Notes: a model not told the origin generated them from the letters alone. A stretch of 55,159 nt of DNA from Comamonas denitrificans (GCF_017368815.1 NZ_JAFNME010000013.1:24092-79250); one strand, 5' to 3'; numbered from the stretch's first letter, positions 9,001 through 17,228 are shown. A program made the numbers and translations.

Positions 9001-9244
9001 ACTGCATGTACATCATGCCTTCCACGCCGTTGACCGCCTGCTCCAGCGGCGATGCCACGGTGTCGGCGATCACCTGCGGGTTGGCGCCGGGATAGCTGGC
9101 GGTGACCTGCACCGTCGGCGGCGTGACCTGGGGGTACTCGCTCAGGGGGAGCTGGAAATAGCTGATCGCGCCCGCGATCAGCATCAGCACCGACAGGACG
9201 ATGGCGAAGATCGGCCGGTTGATGAAGAAGCGGGGGAAATTCAT
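6068..9244 (-). CDS. RND multidrug-type efflux pump, MexF/OqxB-like
   Basis: The 1058-residue inner-membrane pump starts MNFPRFFINRPIFAIVLSVL and has two large periplasmic loops and about twelve membrane segments. The proton-relay motif GIVVDDAIVVVEN places acidic residues at D409 and D410, as in AcrB-type HAE1 pumps. The N-terminal third is most like MexF/OqxB, so the expected substrates are organic compounds (phenicols, quinolones, biocides) rather than metals; that assignment is family inference. The start overlaps the adaptor stop by 4 bases, showing translational coupling. It is the only drug-class pump in a cluster otherwise made of metal exporters. Confidence 0.9.
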   Translation of the reverse strand: MNFPRFFINRPIFAIVLSVLMLIAGAISYFQLPLSEYPQVTPPTVQVTASYPGANPQVIADTVASPLEQAVNGVEGMMYMQSQMSTDGRMVLTISFEQHIDPDVAQIQVQNRVSRALPRLPPEVQRIGVVTDKTAPDILMVVHMLSPGDRYDPLYVSNYAMLNVRDELARLPGIANVIIGGEGEYAMRVWLDPEKVASRGMTASDVVAAIREQNVQVAAGSIGQQPNASAAFQVSVNALGRLTTEEQFGDIVIKAGANGQVTRLRDVARLELGSDNYTMRGQLDGENAVGLQILMTPGSNALDTSSAVRATMERLQAKFPEGIEYKIAYDPTVFVRASLQSVAVTLLEAILLVVIVVVLFLQSWRASIIPLIAVPVSLVGTFAVMHMFGFSLNTLSLFGLVLSIGIVVDDAIVVVENVERHMALGESPKDAARKAMDEVTGPILAITSVLAAVFIPSAFLSGLQGEFYRQFALTIAFSTILSAINSLTLSPALAAILLKPHHGAAKPDRLTRIIDGVFGGFFRRFNRFFDRASNSYVGGVRRAVRGSAIVLLLYVGFLGLTWLGFHKVPAGFVPAQDKYYLVGIAQLPTGASLDRTEAVVKEMTKIALAEPGVESVVAFPGLSVNGPVNQPNTALMFAMLKPFDERKDPSLSAFAIQGKLMGKFSQIPDGFVGIFPPPPVPGLGSMGGFKLQIEDRAGLGPEALAQAQGQIMGKAMQAPELANMLASFQTNAPQLQVDIDRVKAKSQGVSLTEVFDTLQVNLGSLYVNDFNRFGRTYRVMAQADAQFRMQAEDIGMLKVRNAAGDMIPLSAIATIERSSGPDRVMHYNGFPSADISGGPAPGYSSGQATAAIEKIVSESLPDGMTYEWTDLTFQEKRVGNTAIYIFALAVLLAFLFLAAQYNSWSLPFAVLLIAPMALLSAIAGVWLSGGDNNIFTQIGFVVLVGLAAKNAILIVEFARAKESEGADPLAAVLEAARLRLRPILMTSFAFIAGVVPLVLASGAGAEMRHAMGIAVFAGMLGVTVFGLVLTPVFYVVVRKLALRREARHARGGMTDQHA

Positions 9245-10549
9245 TTGCGGGCCTCCGCCGAGCCGGCCGCGCCGTCAGCCTTGGCGGGGTCCGCGCCACC
9301 GGCCTTGGCAGGCGCCGCAGCGGGAGCCGGAGCGTTTGCCGCAGCCTTGGTCGCGCCGGTCGCGCCGGCGGCCGGTGCCGCGGGCGCCTGCATGGGCACC
9401 ATGCGCGGCGTGACCGCCATGCCGGGGCGCACGAGGCCCTTGATGATGATCTTCTCACCGGCCTGCAGGCCGCCGTTGATGACGCGCAGCCCGTCCACCA
9501 CCGGCCCCAGTTCGATGGGCCGGTACTGGGCCTGGTTGTTCTCGCCCACGACCAGCACGTAGTTGCGCCCTTGGTCGGTGCCCACGGCCTGATCGTCGAT
9601 CAGGACGGCCTCGCGCGCCGCGCCGGTGGACAGCTTGGCCCGGGCGAACATGCCGGGTGCCATGCGCCCATCCGGGTTGGGCACAACGGCGCGCGCGCGG
9701 ATCGTGCCGGTGCTTCGGTCAATGGTGTTGCCCACGAAGTCGAGCGCGCCCCTGTGCGGGAAACCCTTGTCCGTGGTCAGCCCGACCTGCACGGGCAGCG
9801 AAGCCTTGCTACCGGCGCCCGCAGCGGGCCGCGAGCGGCTGACGACGTTGAGATAGGTGGCCTCATCAATGTCGAAGTACACGTGCAACGGGTCGATGGA
9901 TACGATCGTGGTCAGCAGCGTGGCCGCGCCGGCGCCGCCACCGCTGACCAAGTTGCCCTCGGTCACGAGCACGCGGTCGACGCGCCCGGCGATGGGCGCA
10001 GTGACGCGGGCGTAGGACAGGTCCAGCTGAGCCGCAGCAACGGCGGCCTTAGCCGCCTGCACCTGAGCCTGGCGCGCGTTGCGTGCGGAGGCGGCATCGT
10101 CATAGGTCTTGCGCGCGACGGCGCCGGTCGCCACCAGGCGCTCGGCGCGGTCAAAGTCGGCCTGGGCCTGGCTGGCCAGCACCTCGGCCTGACGCAGTTG
10201 CGCCACGGCCGTGTCGAGCGCAACCTGGAACGGCCTCGGGTCGATCTGGAACAGCAGTTGGCCCTTGCGCACGAGGCTACCTTCGGGAACGCTCACCGCA
10301 TCGACGGCGCCGCCGACCCGCGAGCGCAGCTCGACGGTCTTGGGCGCGGCCAGGAAGCCGGTGTACTCGGCCGATGGCGCGACCGTGCGGGTAATGACCT
10401 CGGCCACGGGCACCTGCGGCGCCATCGGCGCGCCCGCCGGGGGCGCCGCGGCCTTGCCCTCGTCCTTGGCGTCGCGGGCAGCGATCGCTATCCCCCCCGA
10501 CGGCTGCGATGACGCCTGCCACCACAATGATTCTGATTTTTTTACGCAT
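9241..10549 (-). CDS. RND periplasmic adaptor (MexE-like) with a frameshift in a G7 tract
   Basis: The adaptor (HlyD/membrane-fusion family) shows a barrel-sandwich lipoyl half (AEYTGFLAAPKTVELRS), a helical hairpin and a second lipoyl half (YARVTAPIAGRVDRVLV), then a C-terminal Pro/Ala-rich tail. The natural start MRKKIRIIVVAGVIAAVGG at 10549 supplies the membrane anchor but is in a different frame from the rest. The frames join if one G is removed from the run of seven G on the minus strand (10492-10498). As written, the protein would stop early or start at a poor TTG at 10527 without its anchor. This is either a sequencing error or a real inactivating or phase-variable frameshift. AAGGG lies 8 bases before the start. 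Confidence 0.8.
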
Positions 10550-10615
10550 GGAAGTGACCCTTTCTTGGATGCAGGACTCCGGCCCTTCCGAAGCGCTCTG
10601 CAGACATTTGTGTGG

Positions 10616-10646
10616 AGGCTAGGCGTTACAACGACGGCAAGGTCAA
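10616..10646 (-). promoter_or_regulatory. MerR-type promoter of the RND operon
   Basis: On the minus strand there is a -35 TTGACC (10641-10646), a 19-bp spacer and a -10 TAGCCT (10616-10621). The overlong spacer, with partial dyad symmetry, is the hallmark of promoters activated by MerR-family proteins. The likely activator is the MerR protein encoded at the end of the same operon (4106-4492). The start codon of the adaptor lies about 60 bases after the predicted transcription start. Confidence 0.65.
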
Positions 10647-10660
10647 GCCCTCTTGTTGCC

Positions 10661-13375
10661 TCAGCGGGCAGACGGCACGGACAAGGTGGTGGGACGCCCG
10701 GCGTCGTCGCCGTGGTTGGCCTCCGGCGCGCCCTTGAAGCGCAGCAGGCGCAGTGCGTTCAGCGTGACCAGGGCCGTGGCGCCGGTGTCGGCCAGCACGG
10801 CAACCCACAAGCCGGTGATACCCAACACGGTGGTGACCAGGAACAAGCCCTTGAGGCCAATGGCGAATACGACGTTTTGGTGAATGTTGGCCATCGTCGC
10901 CCGCGACAGGGCCACCAGGTGGGCCACGTCCGTGACGCGGCTCTTGAGCAGCGCGGCATCGGCGGTTTCCAGCGCCACGTCCGTGCCGCCGCCCATGGCG
11001 ATACCCACGTCGGCGGTCGCCAGGGCCGGCGCGTCGTTGATGCCGTCGCCGACCATCGCCACCTTGGCATCACGCTTCATCTCGTTGACCAAGCGCAGCT
11101 TGTCCTGCGGCAGCAGCTCGGCCTCCCACTCGATGCCCAGCTTGCCGGCGATCGCCTGCGCGGTGCGGCGGTTGTCGCCGGTCAGCATGACCGAGCGCAC
11201 GCCCATGGCGTTGAGCTGGGCCACGCCTTCGCGCGCGTCGCGGCGGGGCTCGTCGCGCAGGGCCAGCAGGCCCAGAACGTTCTTGCTGGCTTCGTCGAAC
11301 AGGACCACCACGGTCTTGCCGCCATCCTCCAGCTTGTCGATTTCCCTGCGGTGCGCGGCTGTCAGCGTGGCCGTCTGTTCCGCATGGGCGGGCGATCCGA
11401 CAGCGAGCGCACTGCCGTTCACGGTGGCGCGCACCGCCTTGCCGGCAATGGCCGATGCGCCCGTGGCCTGGGGAATCGCCACGTCCAGGCTCTTGGCATG
11501 GGCGACAATGGCCTTCGCCAAGGGATGGTTTGAGCCGGACTCGACAGCGGCGGCAAGCGCAAGGACCTGTTGATGCTTGAACAGCCCGAAGGGCAGGACC
11601 TCGGTGATGCGCGGCTTGCCCTCGGTCAGCGTGCCAGTCTTGTCGAAGGCAATGGCGCGCACGCGGCCGATGGTTTCCAACGCGTTGCCACCCTTGATCA
11701 GCAGGCCCCGTCGCGTGGCCACCGCAAGGCCCGAGGCGATGGCCGCCGGTGTGGAGAGCACCAGCGCACATGGGCAGGCAATCAACAGCAGTGCGAGGCC
11801 GCGGTACAGCCAGGTACCCCAGTCGCCACCCATGGCAAGTGGCGGAACCACCACGATCAACGCCGCGATGGCCATGACGGCAGGGGTGTAGTAGCGGCTG
11901 AACTTTTCGATGAAGCGAGCCGTGGGCGCCTTGGAGGACTGCGCCTGCTCCACCAGTTGGATGATGCGAGAAATGGTGTTGTCCGATGCCGTCTTCTCGA
12001 CTTGTACTTCGAGCACGCCATCGACGTTGATGGAGCCGGCGAACACGTCGGCACCGATAGCCTTTTGACGCGGTACGGACTCGCCGGTGATAGGCGACTC
12101 GTCCAGGCTGCTTTCACCGCGGAGGATCTTGCCGTCCGCAGGCACCCGGTCACCAGGGCGCACCAGCACGCGGTCGCTCACGCGCAGGGAAGCGGCGGGC
12201 ACTTCGCGCTGCCCGCCCGCGGCATCGAGCAGTACCGCCGTCTTAGGCACCAGGGAGGCCAGCGCCTTGATGCCGGCGCGCGCGCGGCCGGCGGCCACGC
12301 TTTCCAGCAGCTCGCCGATCGCGAACAGGAACACCACGGCAGCAGCTTCCTCGGCCTCGCCTATCACGAGCGCGCCCAGCGAGGCGACGACCATCAGCGT
12401 TTCGATAGAGAACGGCGAGCCTGACACAGCCAGCGCGAAGGCTTTGCGAGCGAACGGCAGCACGCCCGCGATCACCGCAGCGGCGAAGATCCATTCAGCG
12501 TAGCCAGGAACGAACTGCGCGATCGCGTAGGCCGAGCCCATCAGGCCGCCCAGGCCCAGCACGTGCTTGCCTTTCTTCGTCTGCCACCAGCGCTGATGGC
12601 GCGCCGTCGATGCTGCTGCTGGGGCCGCGGGTGCTGAGCCATCATGGCGGCGCACGTCGGAGACGCCGAAGCCCAGGCTCTTGATGGTCTTCTCGATGTG
12701 GCCGAGCTGCGTGGGGCCGCCAGACGCGAGCGTCAATTCCAGCGTTTCTGCGGTGAAGTTTATGCGGGCATCGGACACGCCATCCATGCGAGCGAGCGCC
12801 GTTTCGATCTTGCCGACGCAACTGGCGCAGTCCATGCCCTCGACGCGCATGGACACGTTGGGGGGCGTGCTGGGTGCTCCACGGGAGGCAGAGGCCGGCG
12901 CATGGTCATGCCCGCTGCAGGCCCCGTGATCGTGACCGTGGTCATGGGCATGGGCATGGCCGTGAGCATGGCCATGCCCATGGTCATCACCGCACGCTTT
13001 GCCGTGCGAATGATCGTGCCCGTGGTCGTGGGCATGCCCATGGTCATGGTGGCCGCCGCAGCCGGCGTGGTCATGCGCGTGGGCCGCATGGCACGGTGCA
13101 GGTGCTGCGGACATTTCGGACGCGGGCAGTGCCTGCACGTCGAAGCCCAGGGACCGGATTTTCTTGGCAATGTCGCGTGCAGTATTTCGGCTACTTGTGC
13201 TGCGCGTCAACGTCAGCGTCTCATTTGTAAAATTAACCTGTACATTTGATACGCCATCAATTCGACCAAGCGCTGTTTCAATCTTGCCGACGCAACTGGC
13301 GCAATCCATACCTTCGACCCGAAAGCCCAGTTGTTCGTCCTGCGCTCCTGTGCCGTCCAATGTTTCCAAAGACAT
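10661..13375 (-). CDS. zntA: Zn/Cd/Pb-exporting P1B-type ATPase (ZntA/CadA type)
   Basis: This 904-residue P1B ATPase exports Zn(II), Cd(II) or Pb(II) from the cytoplasm. It has two HMA domains (GMDCASC, Cys 25/28 and 183/186) joined by a linker of about 60 residues, nearly half of them histidine (about 97-158). Next come the ion-channel CPC motif (C534-P-C536), the phosphorylation site DKTGT with D578, and a last membrane segment with ADTGATALV, whose aspartate is diagnostic for the P1B-2 (Zn/Cd/Pb) class. AGGAG lies 6 bases before the ATG at 13375, so the longer frame to 13510 is rejected. The promoter region carries a palindrome resembling the SmtB-type sites elsewhere in the cluster. Confidence 0.92.
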   Translation of the reverse strand: MSLETLDGTGAQDEQLGFRVEGMDCASCVGKIETALGRIDGVSNVQVNFTNETLTLTRSTSSRNTARDIAKKIRSLGFDVQALPASEMSAAPAPCHAAHAHDHAGCGGHHDHGHAHDHGHDHSHGKACGDDHGHGHAHGHAHAHDHGHDHGACSGHDHAPASASRGAPSTPPNVSMRVEGMDCASCVGKIETALARMDGVSDARINFTAETLELTLASGGPTQLGHIEKTIKSLGFGVSDVRRHDGSAPAAPAAASTARHQRWWQTKKGKHVLGLGGLMGSAYAIAQFVPGYAEWIFAAAVIAGVLPFARKAFALAVSGSPFSIETLMVVASLGALVIGEAEEAAAVVFLFAIGELLESVAAGRARAGIKALASLVPKTAVLLDAAGGQREVPAASLRVSDRVLVRPGDRVPADGKILRGESSLDESPITGESVPRQKAIGADVFAGSINVDGVLEVQVEKTASDNTISRIIQLVEQAQSSKAPTARFIEKFSRYYTPAVMAIAALIVVVPPLAMGGDWGTWLYRGLALLLIACPCALVLSTPAAIASGLAVATRRGLLIKGGNALETIGRVRAIAFDKTGTLTEGKPRITEVLPFGLFKHQQVLALAAAVESGSNHPLAKAIVAHAKSLDVAIPQATGASAIAGKAVRATVNGSALAVGSPAHAEQTATLTAAHRREIDKLEDGGKTVVVLFDEASKNVLGLLALRDEPRRDAREGVAQLNAMGVRSVMLTGDNRRTAQAIAGKLGIEWEAELLPQDKLRLVNEMKRDAKVAMVGDGINDAPALATADVGIAMGGGTDVALETADAALLKSRVTDVAHLVALSRATMANIHQNVVFAIGLKGLFLVTTVLGITGLWVAVLADTGATALVTLNALRLLRFKGAPEANHGDDAGRPTTLSVPSAR
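12890..13090. repeat. Low-complexity His/Asp/Gly-coding repeat in the P-type ATPase gene
   Basis: A run of CAT/CAC, GAC and GGC codons encodes the His-rich linker between the two HMA domains. The DNA is made of short imperfect repeats such as GGTCATGG and is prone to length change by slippage. Confidence 0.7.
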
Positions 13376-13442
13376 ATCAATCTCCTGGTTCTCTGAGTAA
13401 TCGCCGTGGCAGGACGCACAAATCAGCGATCGGAATGTTATG

Positions 13443-13464
13443 CAAACAAATGAACACTTGTTTG
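13443..13464. promoter_or_regulatory. Palindrome before the P-type ATPase gene, ArsR-like site
   Basis: A perfect 7-bp inverted repeat (CAAACAA, 8-base spacer, TTGTTTG) includes TGAACAC and lies 68 bases before the ATPase start. It keeps the TGAA half of the SmtB-type site but not the TTCA half. It may be a weak or different operator. Confidence 0.5.
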
Positions 13465-13541
13465 TATGTTTATTCAAAAAAAAGAAAGAATCTCTTTCTG
13501 GCTGAACCATCCGACCGCTGCTTTATGCAGCTGCCATTAAG

Positions 13542-14111
13542 TCATTTTTTGTTGCGCAGCATCTGGTAGGTTTCAAATGCGGTGCGGTAGGCATCACTAT
13601 AGGTATCAGGCGTCTGCTCACCAGCCCAGAATCCAGCCATTCCCGCAACCTGCCAATCTGCCAAATCACTCTTTACTTGAGCACGAGTCAATGCCACCGG
13701 AGCCTTGTAAGCCGCACCCAGCTTGAGCTGGAGATAGCTCTCGTAGGCTTGTTGGTAGGCTTGGGTGTGCGAAGCGGTGGTGATTCCGCGCGAGGTGAAC
13801 GCGTGCATGCCGGAGATTTTCCACAGTTCCAAATCAGCCATCACTTCAGCACGAGTCTTTCCTGCTGAGGGCGCCTGATACATATCACCTTGGGTCAATT
13901 GCAAGTAGCGCTGAAAGGCAGCCTGGTATTGAGGGCTGAACGTATCCGGGCCGCTTTCGCCGCGAGACAACGCTTCCAACCCAGATTGCCTCCAAGCAGC
14001 CAGATCCTCCTGGACCTGTTGCCGTGTCATATCTGCGGCGAACGGTTGAGCGTTTACTCCAGCAGCAAAAAGTGCGGAAAGCAGAACAGCAAAGCGAATT
14101 TTCTTGGACAT
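13542..14111 (-). CDS. Secreted protein with three DUF4148-like repeats, function unknown
   Basis: The 189-residue product has a Sec signal peptide (cleavage expected after GVNA, about residue 21). It then has three tandem repeats of about 55 residues, each opening with a TR-x-x-V-x-x-DL-x-x-W segment: TRQQVQEDLAAW, TRAEVMADLELW and TRAQVKSDLADW. The repeat looks like the DUF4148 type common in Burkholderiales periplasmic proteins. It has no Cys and few His. The gene stands alone, with its own promoter region and an SmtB-type operator 81 bases upstream, so metal induction is likely. AAGGAG precedes the ATG at 14111. The function is unknown; a periplasmic metal-stress role is only an inference. 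Confidence 0.8.
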   Translation of the reverse strand: MSKKIRFAVLLSALFAAGVNAQPFAADMTRQQVQEDLAAWRQSGLEALSRGESGPDTFSPQYQAAFQRYLQLTQGDMYQAPSAGKTRAEVMADLELWKISGMHAFTSRGITTASHTQAYQQAYESYLQLKLGAAYKAPVALTRAQVKSDLADWQVAGMAGFWAGEQTPDTYSDAYRTAFETYQMLRNKK

Positions 14112-14191
14112 GGTCAATACTCCTTGACGTTAAAAATAATGGCGTGGTCCTTACGCCTTTCGGATACCCCGTAGACAAATAATAACACACA

Positions 14192-14205
14192 TGAAGATAT
14201 GTTCA
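14192..14205. promoter_or_regulatory. SmtB/ArsR-type operator before the DUF4148-like gene
   Basis: TGAA-GATATG-TTCA matches the TGAA-N6-TTCA core. On the minus strand it overlaps a TTGAAC -35 followed, 17 bases on, by ATTATT, so a bound repressor would block the promoter. Confidence 0.65.
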
Positions 14206-14288
14206 AGTGTTTATTTTTAGAGTGCTTTTTGCTTGGGGTCTTCTAGGCATTCAGCAAGGCGCGCCGGTGTCTCTCTAGATTAATAGCC

Positions 14289-14318
14289 AAAAAAAGCCTA
14301 CCCCTTGAAGGCGTAGGC
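14289..14318 (-). terminator. Rho-independent terminator of the czcD-arsR operon
   Basis: The stem GCCTAC/GTAGGC (14296-14301 with 14313-14318) is followed on the minus strand by seven U residues. It lies 22 bases after the arsR stop codon. Confidence 0.8.
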
Positions 14319-14340
14319 CGGCGCGCACTCACATGTTCAG

Positions 14341-14718
14341 TCAATCGTCGTGTCCGTCCTCCGAAATGTGAACCGCCATGTCCTGGAGTACCTGGCTGAC
14401 GTGCTGGTCGGCAATGCCGTAGAAGATGTGCTTGGCTTGGCGCTCGCCGCGCACGAGGCGCGCGCCGCGCAACAGGCGCAGGTGATGGCTGACCAAGGAC
14501 TGCGACAGGTCTAGCGAGCCAGCAATGTCGCCCACTGCGACCGATCCGCGCATGCACTGCAACAGGATTTTCAATCGCGATTGGTCGCCCAGCAGGCGGA
14601 AGGTCTCTGCCAGAACAGCGACGTCACTTTGCGATAGTGCGAGGACATCAGTGGTCGTGCCGTGGTTAGAGGTCGAACATTGCACAATAGCGGCGCTGGT
14701 GGTTTTGCGGGATGTCAT
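14341..14718 (-). CDS. ArsR/SmtB-family metal-responsive repressor (copy 1)
   Basis: The 125-residue repressor has the family winged helix with the recognition stretch LSQSLVSHHLRLLRGARLV. Near the C-terminus is D-x-H-x10-H-x2-E (in DQHVSQVLQDMAVHISED), matching the alpha-5 site of SmtB (Asp104, His106, His117, Glu120). It is therefore predicted to sense Zn(II), or Co/Cd, and to release DNA when bound. The alpha-3 cysteine pair of CadC/ArsR is absent. It lies 43 bases downstream of the CDF gene in the same direction and is probably co-transcribed, giving negative feedback through the operator at 15828-15849. A close paralogue sits at 26060-26416. Confidence 0.88.
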   Translation of the reverse strand: MTSRKTTSAAIVQCSTSNHGTTTDVLALSQSDVAVLAETFRLLGDQSRLKILLQCMRGSVAVGDIAGSLDLSQSLVSHHLRLLRGARLVRGERQAKHIFYGIADQHVSQVLQDMAVHISEDGHDD

Positions 14719-14761
14719 GGATTCAAACCCTCAAGTGAACTGCGAACCGTCTAGCACGGCC

Positions 14762-15784
14762 TCAATGCTTGTGACCGGGAGCGGAGTGGTCATGGTCATG
14801 ATTGTGCTCACTGTGGTCGTGGCCGCTGTGGTCCTGACGGCCTGTCGTGGGTTGCAGGCTGCAGATGTTCTCGTCAGCCTCCGAGTTCCAGTCGATTCCG
14901 ACTGTGGCGTGTTCGATGCTGAACTGCTCTCGCAGCACCGCCTCGACGCGCTTGACCACAGCTCGCGCCTCCTCGTCCACGTTGGGTCGAACGTGTAGCG
15001 TGGCCATCGTGCGACCGGAAGTGAGTTGCCACACGTGAACATGGCTGACAGCCGCCAGGCCGGGCACAGTGCTCATCAGGCCTTGTTCCACCTTTTCCGG
15101 CGAAGCGTCCTCTGGCGCACCCTCCAACAGGATATGGATCGACTTGGCCAGGAGCTTCCAGGCGCTGCGCAGAATCAACGCCGCTACTAGAACCGACAGG
15201 ATGGGGTCGATCGGAGTCCAGCCGGTGAAGTAGATGACGATCGCTGCAACGATGGCGCCGACAGAGCCGAGCAGGTCACCCATCACGTGGAGGATGGCAC
15301 CTTTCACATTGACGTGATCGGTTTCGCCGCGGGTCATGATCCACAGCACGAGGACGTTGATCAGTAAGCCGAGCACGGCGACGATCATCATCGGGCCGGC
15401 GAGGATGACGGGCGGCGCCTGCAGCCGCTCCCACGCCTCGTAGGCGATCCATGCGACGATCGCGAACAGGGTCACGGCGTTCAGGAAGCCGGCGATGACC
15501 TCGAAGCGCAGGTAACCGAATGTGCGTTTGCTGTCGGCTGCGCGGCGACCGAATCGGAAGGCAGCGTAAGCCAGGGCAAGTGCCACGGCGTCGGTCAGCA
15601 TGTGGCCAGCATCGGCAAGTAGGGCTAGCGAGCCCGACAGCACGCCGCCGACAGCTTCCACGAGCATGAAGCCGAAGATCAGGAAGAAGGAAACCAGAAC
15701 CTTGCGCTCGTTGGCGCTCGTCACTGTGGGGGTGTGGTCGTGATCATGGTCGTGACCATGGTCATGTGCATTGGATTGGGACAT
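14762..15784 (-). CDS. czcD: Cation diffusion facilitator, CzcD/ZitB-like zinc exporter
   Basis: The 340-residue protein has six membrane segments and His-rich tails at both ends (HDHGHDHDHDH at residues 7-17, and a C-terminal tail rich in His, Asp and Ser). Metal-site motifs are visible in TM2 (DAGHMLTD) and TM5 (HVMGDLLGS): the HxxxD pairs that select Zn(II) and Cd(II) in this family. It exchanges cytoplasmic metal for protons. AGAGG lies 5 bases before the ATG. The arsR gene follows, and an SmtB-type operator lies upstream, so zinc-induced expression is expected. Confidence 0.9.
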   Translation of the reverse strand: MSQSNAHDHGHDHDHDHTPTVTSANERKVLVSFFLIFGFMLVEAVGGVLSGSLALLADAGHMLTDAVALALAYAAFRFGRRAADSKRTFGYLRFEVIAGFLNAVTLFAIVAWIAYEAWERLQAPPVILAGPMMIVAVLGLLINVLVLWIMTRGETDHVNVKGAILHVMGDLLGSVGAIVAAIVIYFTGWTPIDPILSVLVAALILRSAWKLLAKSIHILLEGAPEDASPEKVEQGLMSTVPGLAAVSHVHVWQLTSGRTMATLHVRPNVDEEARAVVKRVEAVLREQFSIEHATVGIDWNSEADENICSLQPTTGRQDHSGHDHSEHNHDHDHSAPGHKH

Positions 15785-15827
15785 GGGCGCCTCTGCTGGT
15801 TGAGTGTTTGACTATGGCGAAATATAA

Positions 15828-15849
15828 CACATGAATATGTGTTCATGTG
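15828..15849. promoter_or_regulatory. SmtB/ArsR-type operator of czcD-arsR
   Basis: CACATGAA-N6-TTCATGTG is a perfect 8+8 inverted repeat containing TGAA-N6-TTCA, the best extended site in the window. A TATATT -10 candidate for the minus-strand operon abuts it (15822-15827), so repressor binding would cover the promoter. Confidence 0.75.
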
Positions 15850-15917
15850 ATATATTTTCGCTCACCCTTCTCAGCCTCCGAAGCCATGCGTTGTGATGCC
15901 GCAACGAGAAAATGTGC

Positions 15918-17228
15918 CTATCCTTTCGGCCAGATACGGTGCAGGTCATCCAGAATCAGCTGGTGATGGTGCCTGCCTTGGTCTGCGTGTGTGCGTAAAT
16001 GAGGGTGATCCGGCGGCAAGCTGGGGTGGTCATGCGCCACGTCAGAAGGGTCGCTGGCCGGCCACAGCCAGAGCGTCAGCGCCACGCCGGCCAAGCCGAC
16101 CAGGGACATGACAATGAAGGTCGATGGCAAGCCCATGACCGCGCCGAAGCGGCCGGCAAGTGGGTAGCAGATGAGCCAACAGGCGTGCGACAGCGCGAAG
16201 TGTGCCGCGAAGATCGCAGGACGGTCCTCGGCATGGGCCGAGCGGCGCAGAAGACGGCCGGATGGCGTTTGCGCCACGCTGTAGCCAAAGCCGATGATCA
16301 ACCACAGCGGCAGCAACAATGCATAGCTCGGCAGCAGTGCGCCGATCCCCGTGCCCACGACCAGTACGGTAGCGCCGGTGAGCATCGCGGTTCGGTCGGC
16401 CACCTTTTCCAGTAAGGATGGCAGAACGAAGGCTGCCACCATCGAACCGCCTCCGAATGCCGCCAGTGCCGACGCCACTTCGACCTCGCCTAGGCCAAAG
16501 CGCGCCTTCACGAGAACCACCGTGTTCACGATCACCATGGCGCCCGCCGCCGAGACGGCCAAGCTGATCGCCAGCAGGCCCCGCAGGCGTGGCGTAGCGA
16601 GATAGATGCGTGTGCCGCGGGTCGTGCGATCCCAAATGCCGCGGCGCGGTCCGGGAATAGTTGTGGGCAACCGCACGCTGACCACGAGCGCGGCTGAAAC
16701 GAGGAAACCGAGCACTGTTCCCGCGAACAGGTTGTGAAAGCTGATGACGGTCAGCAGCGCAGCAGCCAGCATCGGGGAAATCAGGCTTTCCAGGTCATAG
16801 GCCAGCCGGGACAGCGACAGCGCCTTCGTGTAGTCCTCTTCATCGGGAAGGATGTCCGGGATAGTGGCTTGGAAAGTCGGCGTGAAGCCGGCGGATGCCG
16901 CTTGCAGGACAAAGATCAGCAGATAGATCTGCCAGACCTCGGTGACAAAGGGCAAACAGATCGCGACAACCGCTCGTACCAGGTCCAGCGCTACGAGCAA
17001 TGACCGTCGCGGGAACTGGTCGGCGAAGGCCTGTGCGACTGGAGCGACTCCCACATAGGCCAGCATCTTGATAGCCAGCGCCGACCCGAGCACCGCACCT
17101 GCATCGGCCCCGGCCAGCTCGTAGGCAAGTAGGCCGAGCGCTACCGTCATCAGGCCTGTGCCGACGAGTGCGATCACCTGCGCGGTGAACAGGTGGCGGT
17201 AGGTGCGGTTCTTTAGGACGGAGAGCAT
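15918..17228 (-). CDS. nreB: NreB-like MFS nickel exporter with His-rich tail
   Basis: The 436-residue MFS protein has about twelve hydrophobic segments and ends in a cytoplasmic tail rich in histidine (VAHDHPSLPPDHPHLRTHAD, then GRHHHQ). The same architecture is known from the nickel exporter NreB. Its gene follows a CsoR/RcnR-family sensor by 9 bases, and GAGG lies 7 bases before the ATG, so the two form one operon. The nickel assignment rests on the tail and on the partner regulator; cobalt export is a possible alternative. Confidence 0.8.
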   Translation of the reverse strand: MLSVLKNRTYRHLFTAQVIALVGTGLMTVALGLLAYELAGADAGAVLGSALAIKMLAYVGVAPVAQAFADQFPRRSLLVALDLVRAVVAICLPFVTEVWQIYLLIFVLQAASAGFTPTFQATIPDILPDEEDYTKALSLSRLAYDLESLISPMLAAALLTVISFHNLFAGTVLGFLVSAALVVSVRLPTTIPGPRRGIWDRTTRGTRIYLATPRLRGLLAISLAVSAAGAMVIVNTVVLVKARFGLGEVEVASALAAFGGGSMVAAFVLPSLLEKVADRTAMLTGATVLVVGTGIGALLPSYALLLPLWLIIGFGYSVAQTPSGRLLRRSAHAEDRPAIFAAHFALSHACWLICYPLAGRFGAVMGLPSTFIVMSLVGLAGVALTLWLWPASDPSDVAHDHPSLPPDHPHLRTHADQGRHHHQLILDDLHRIWPKG

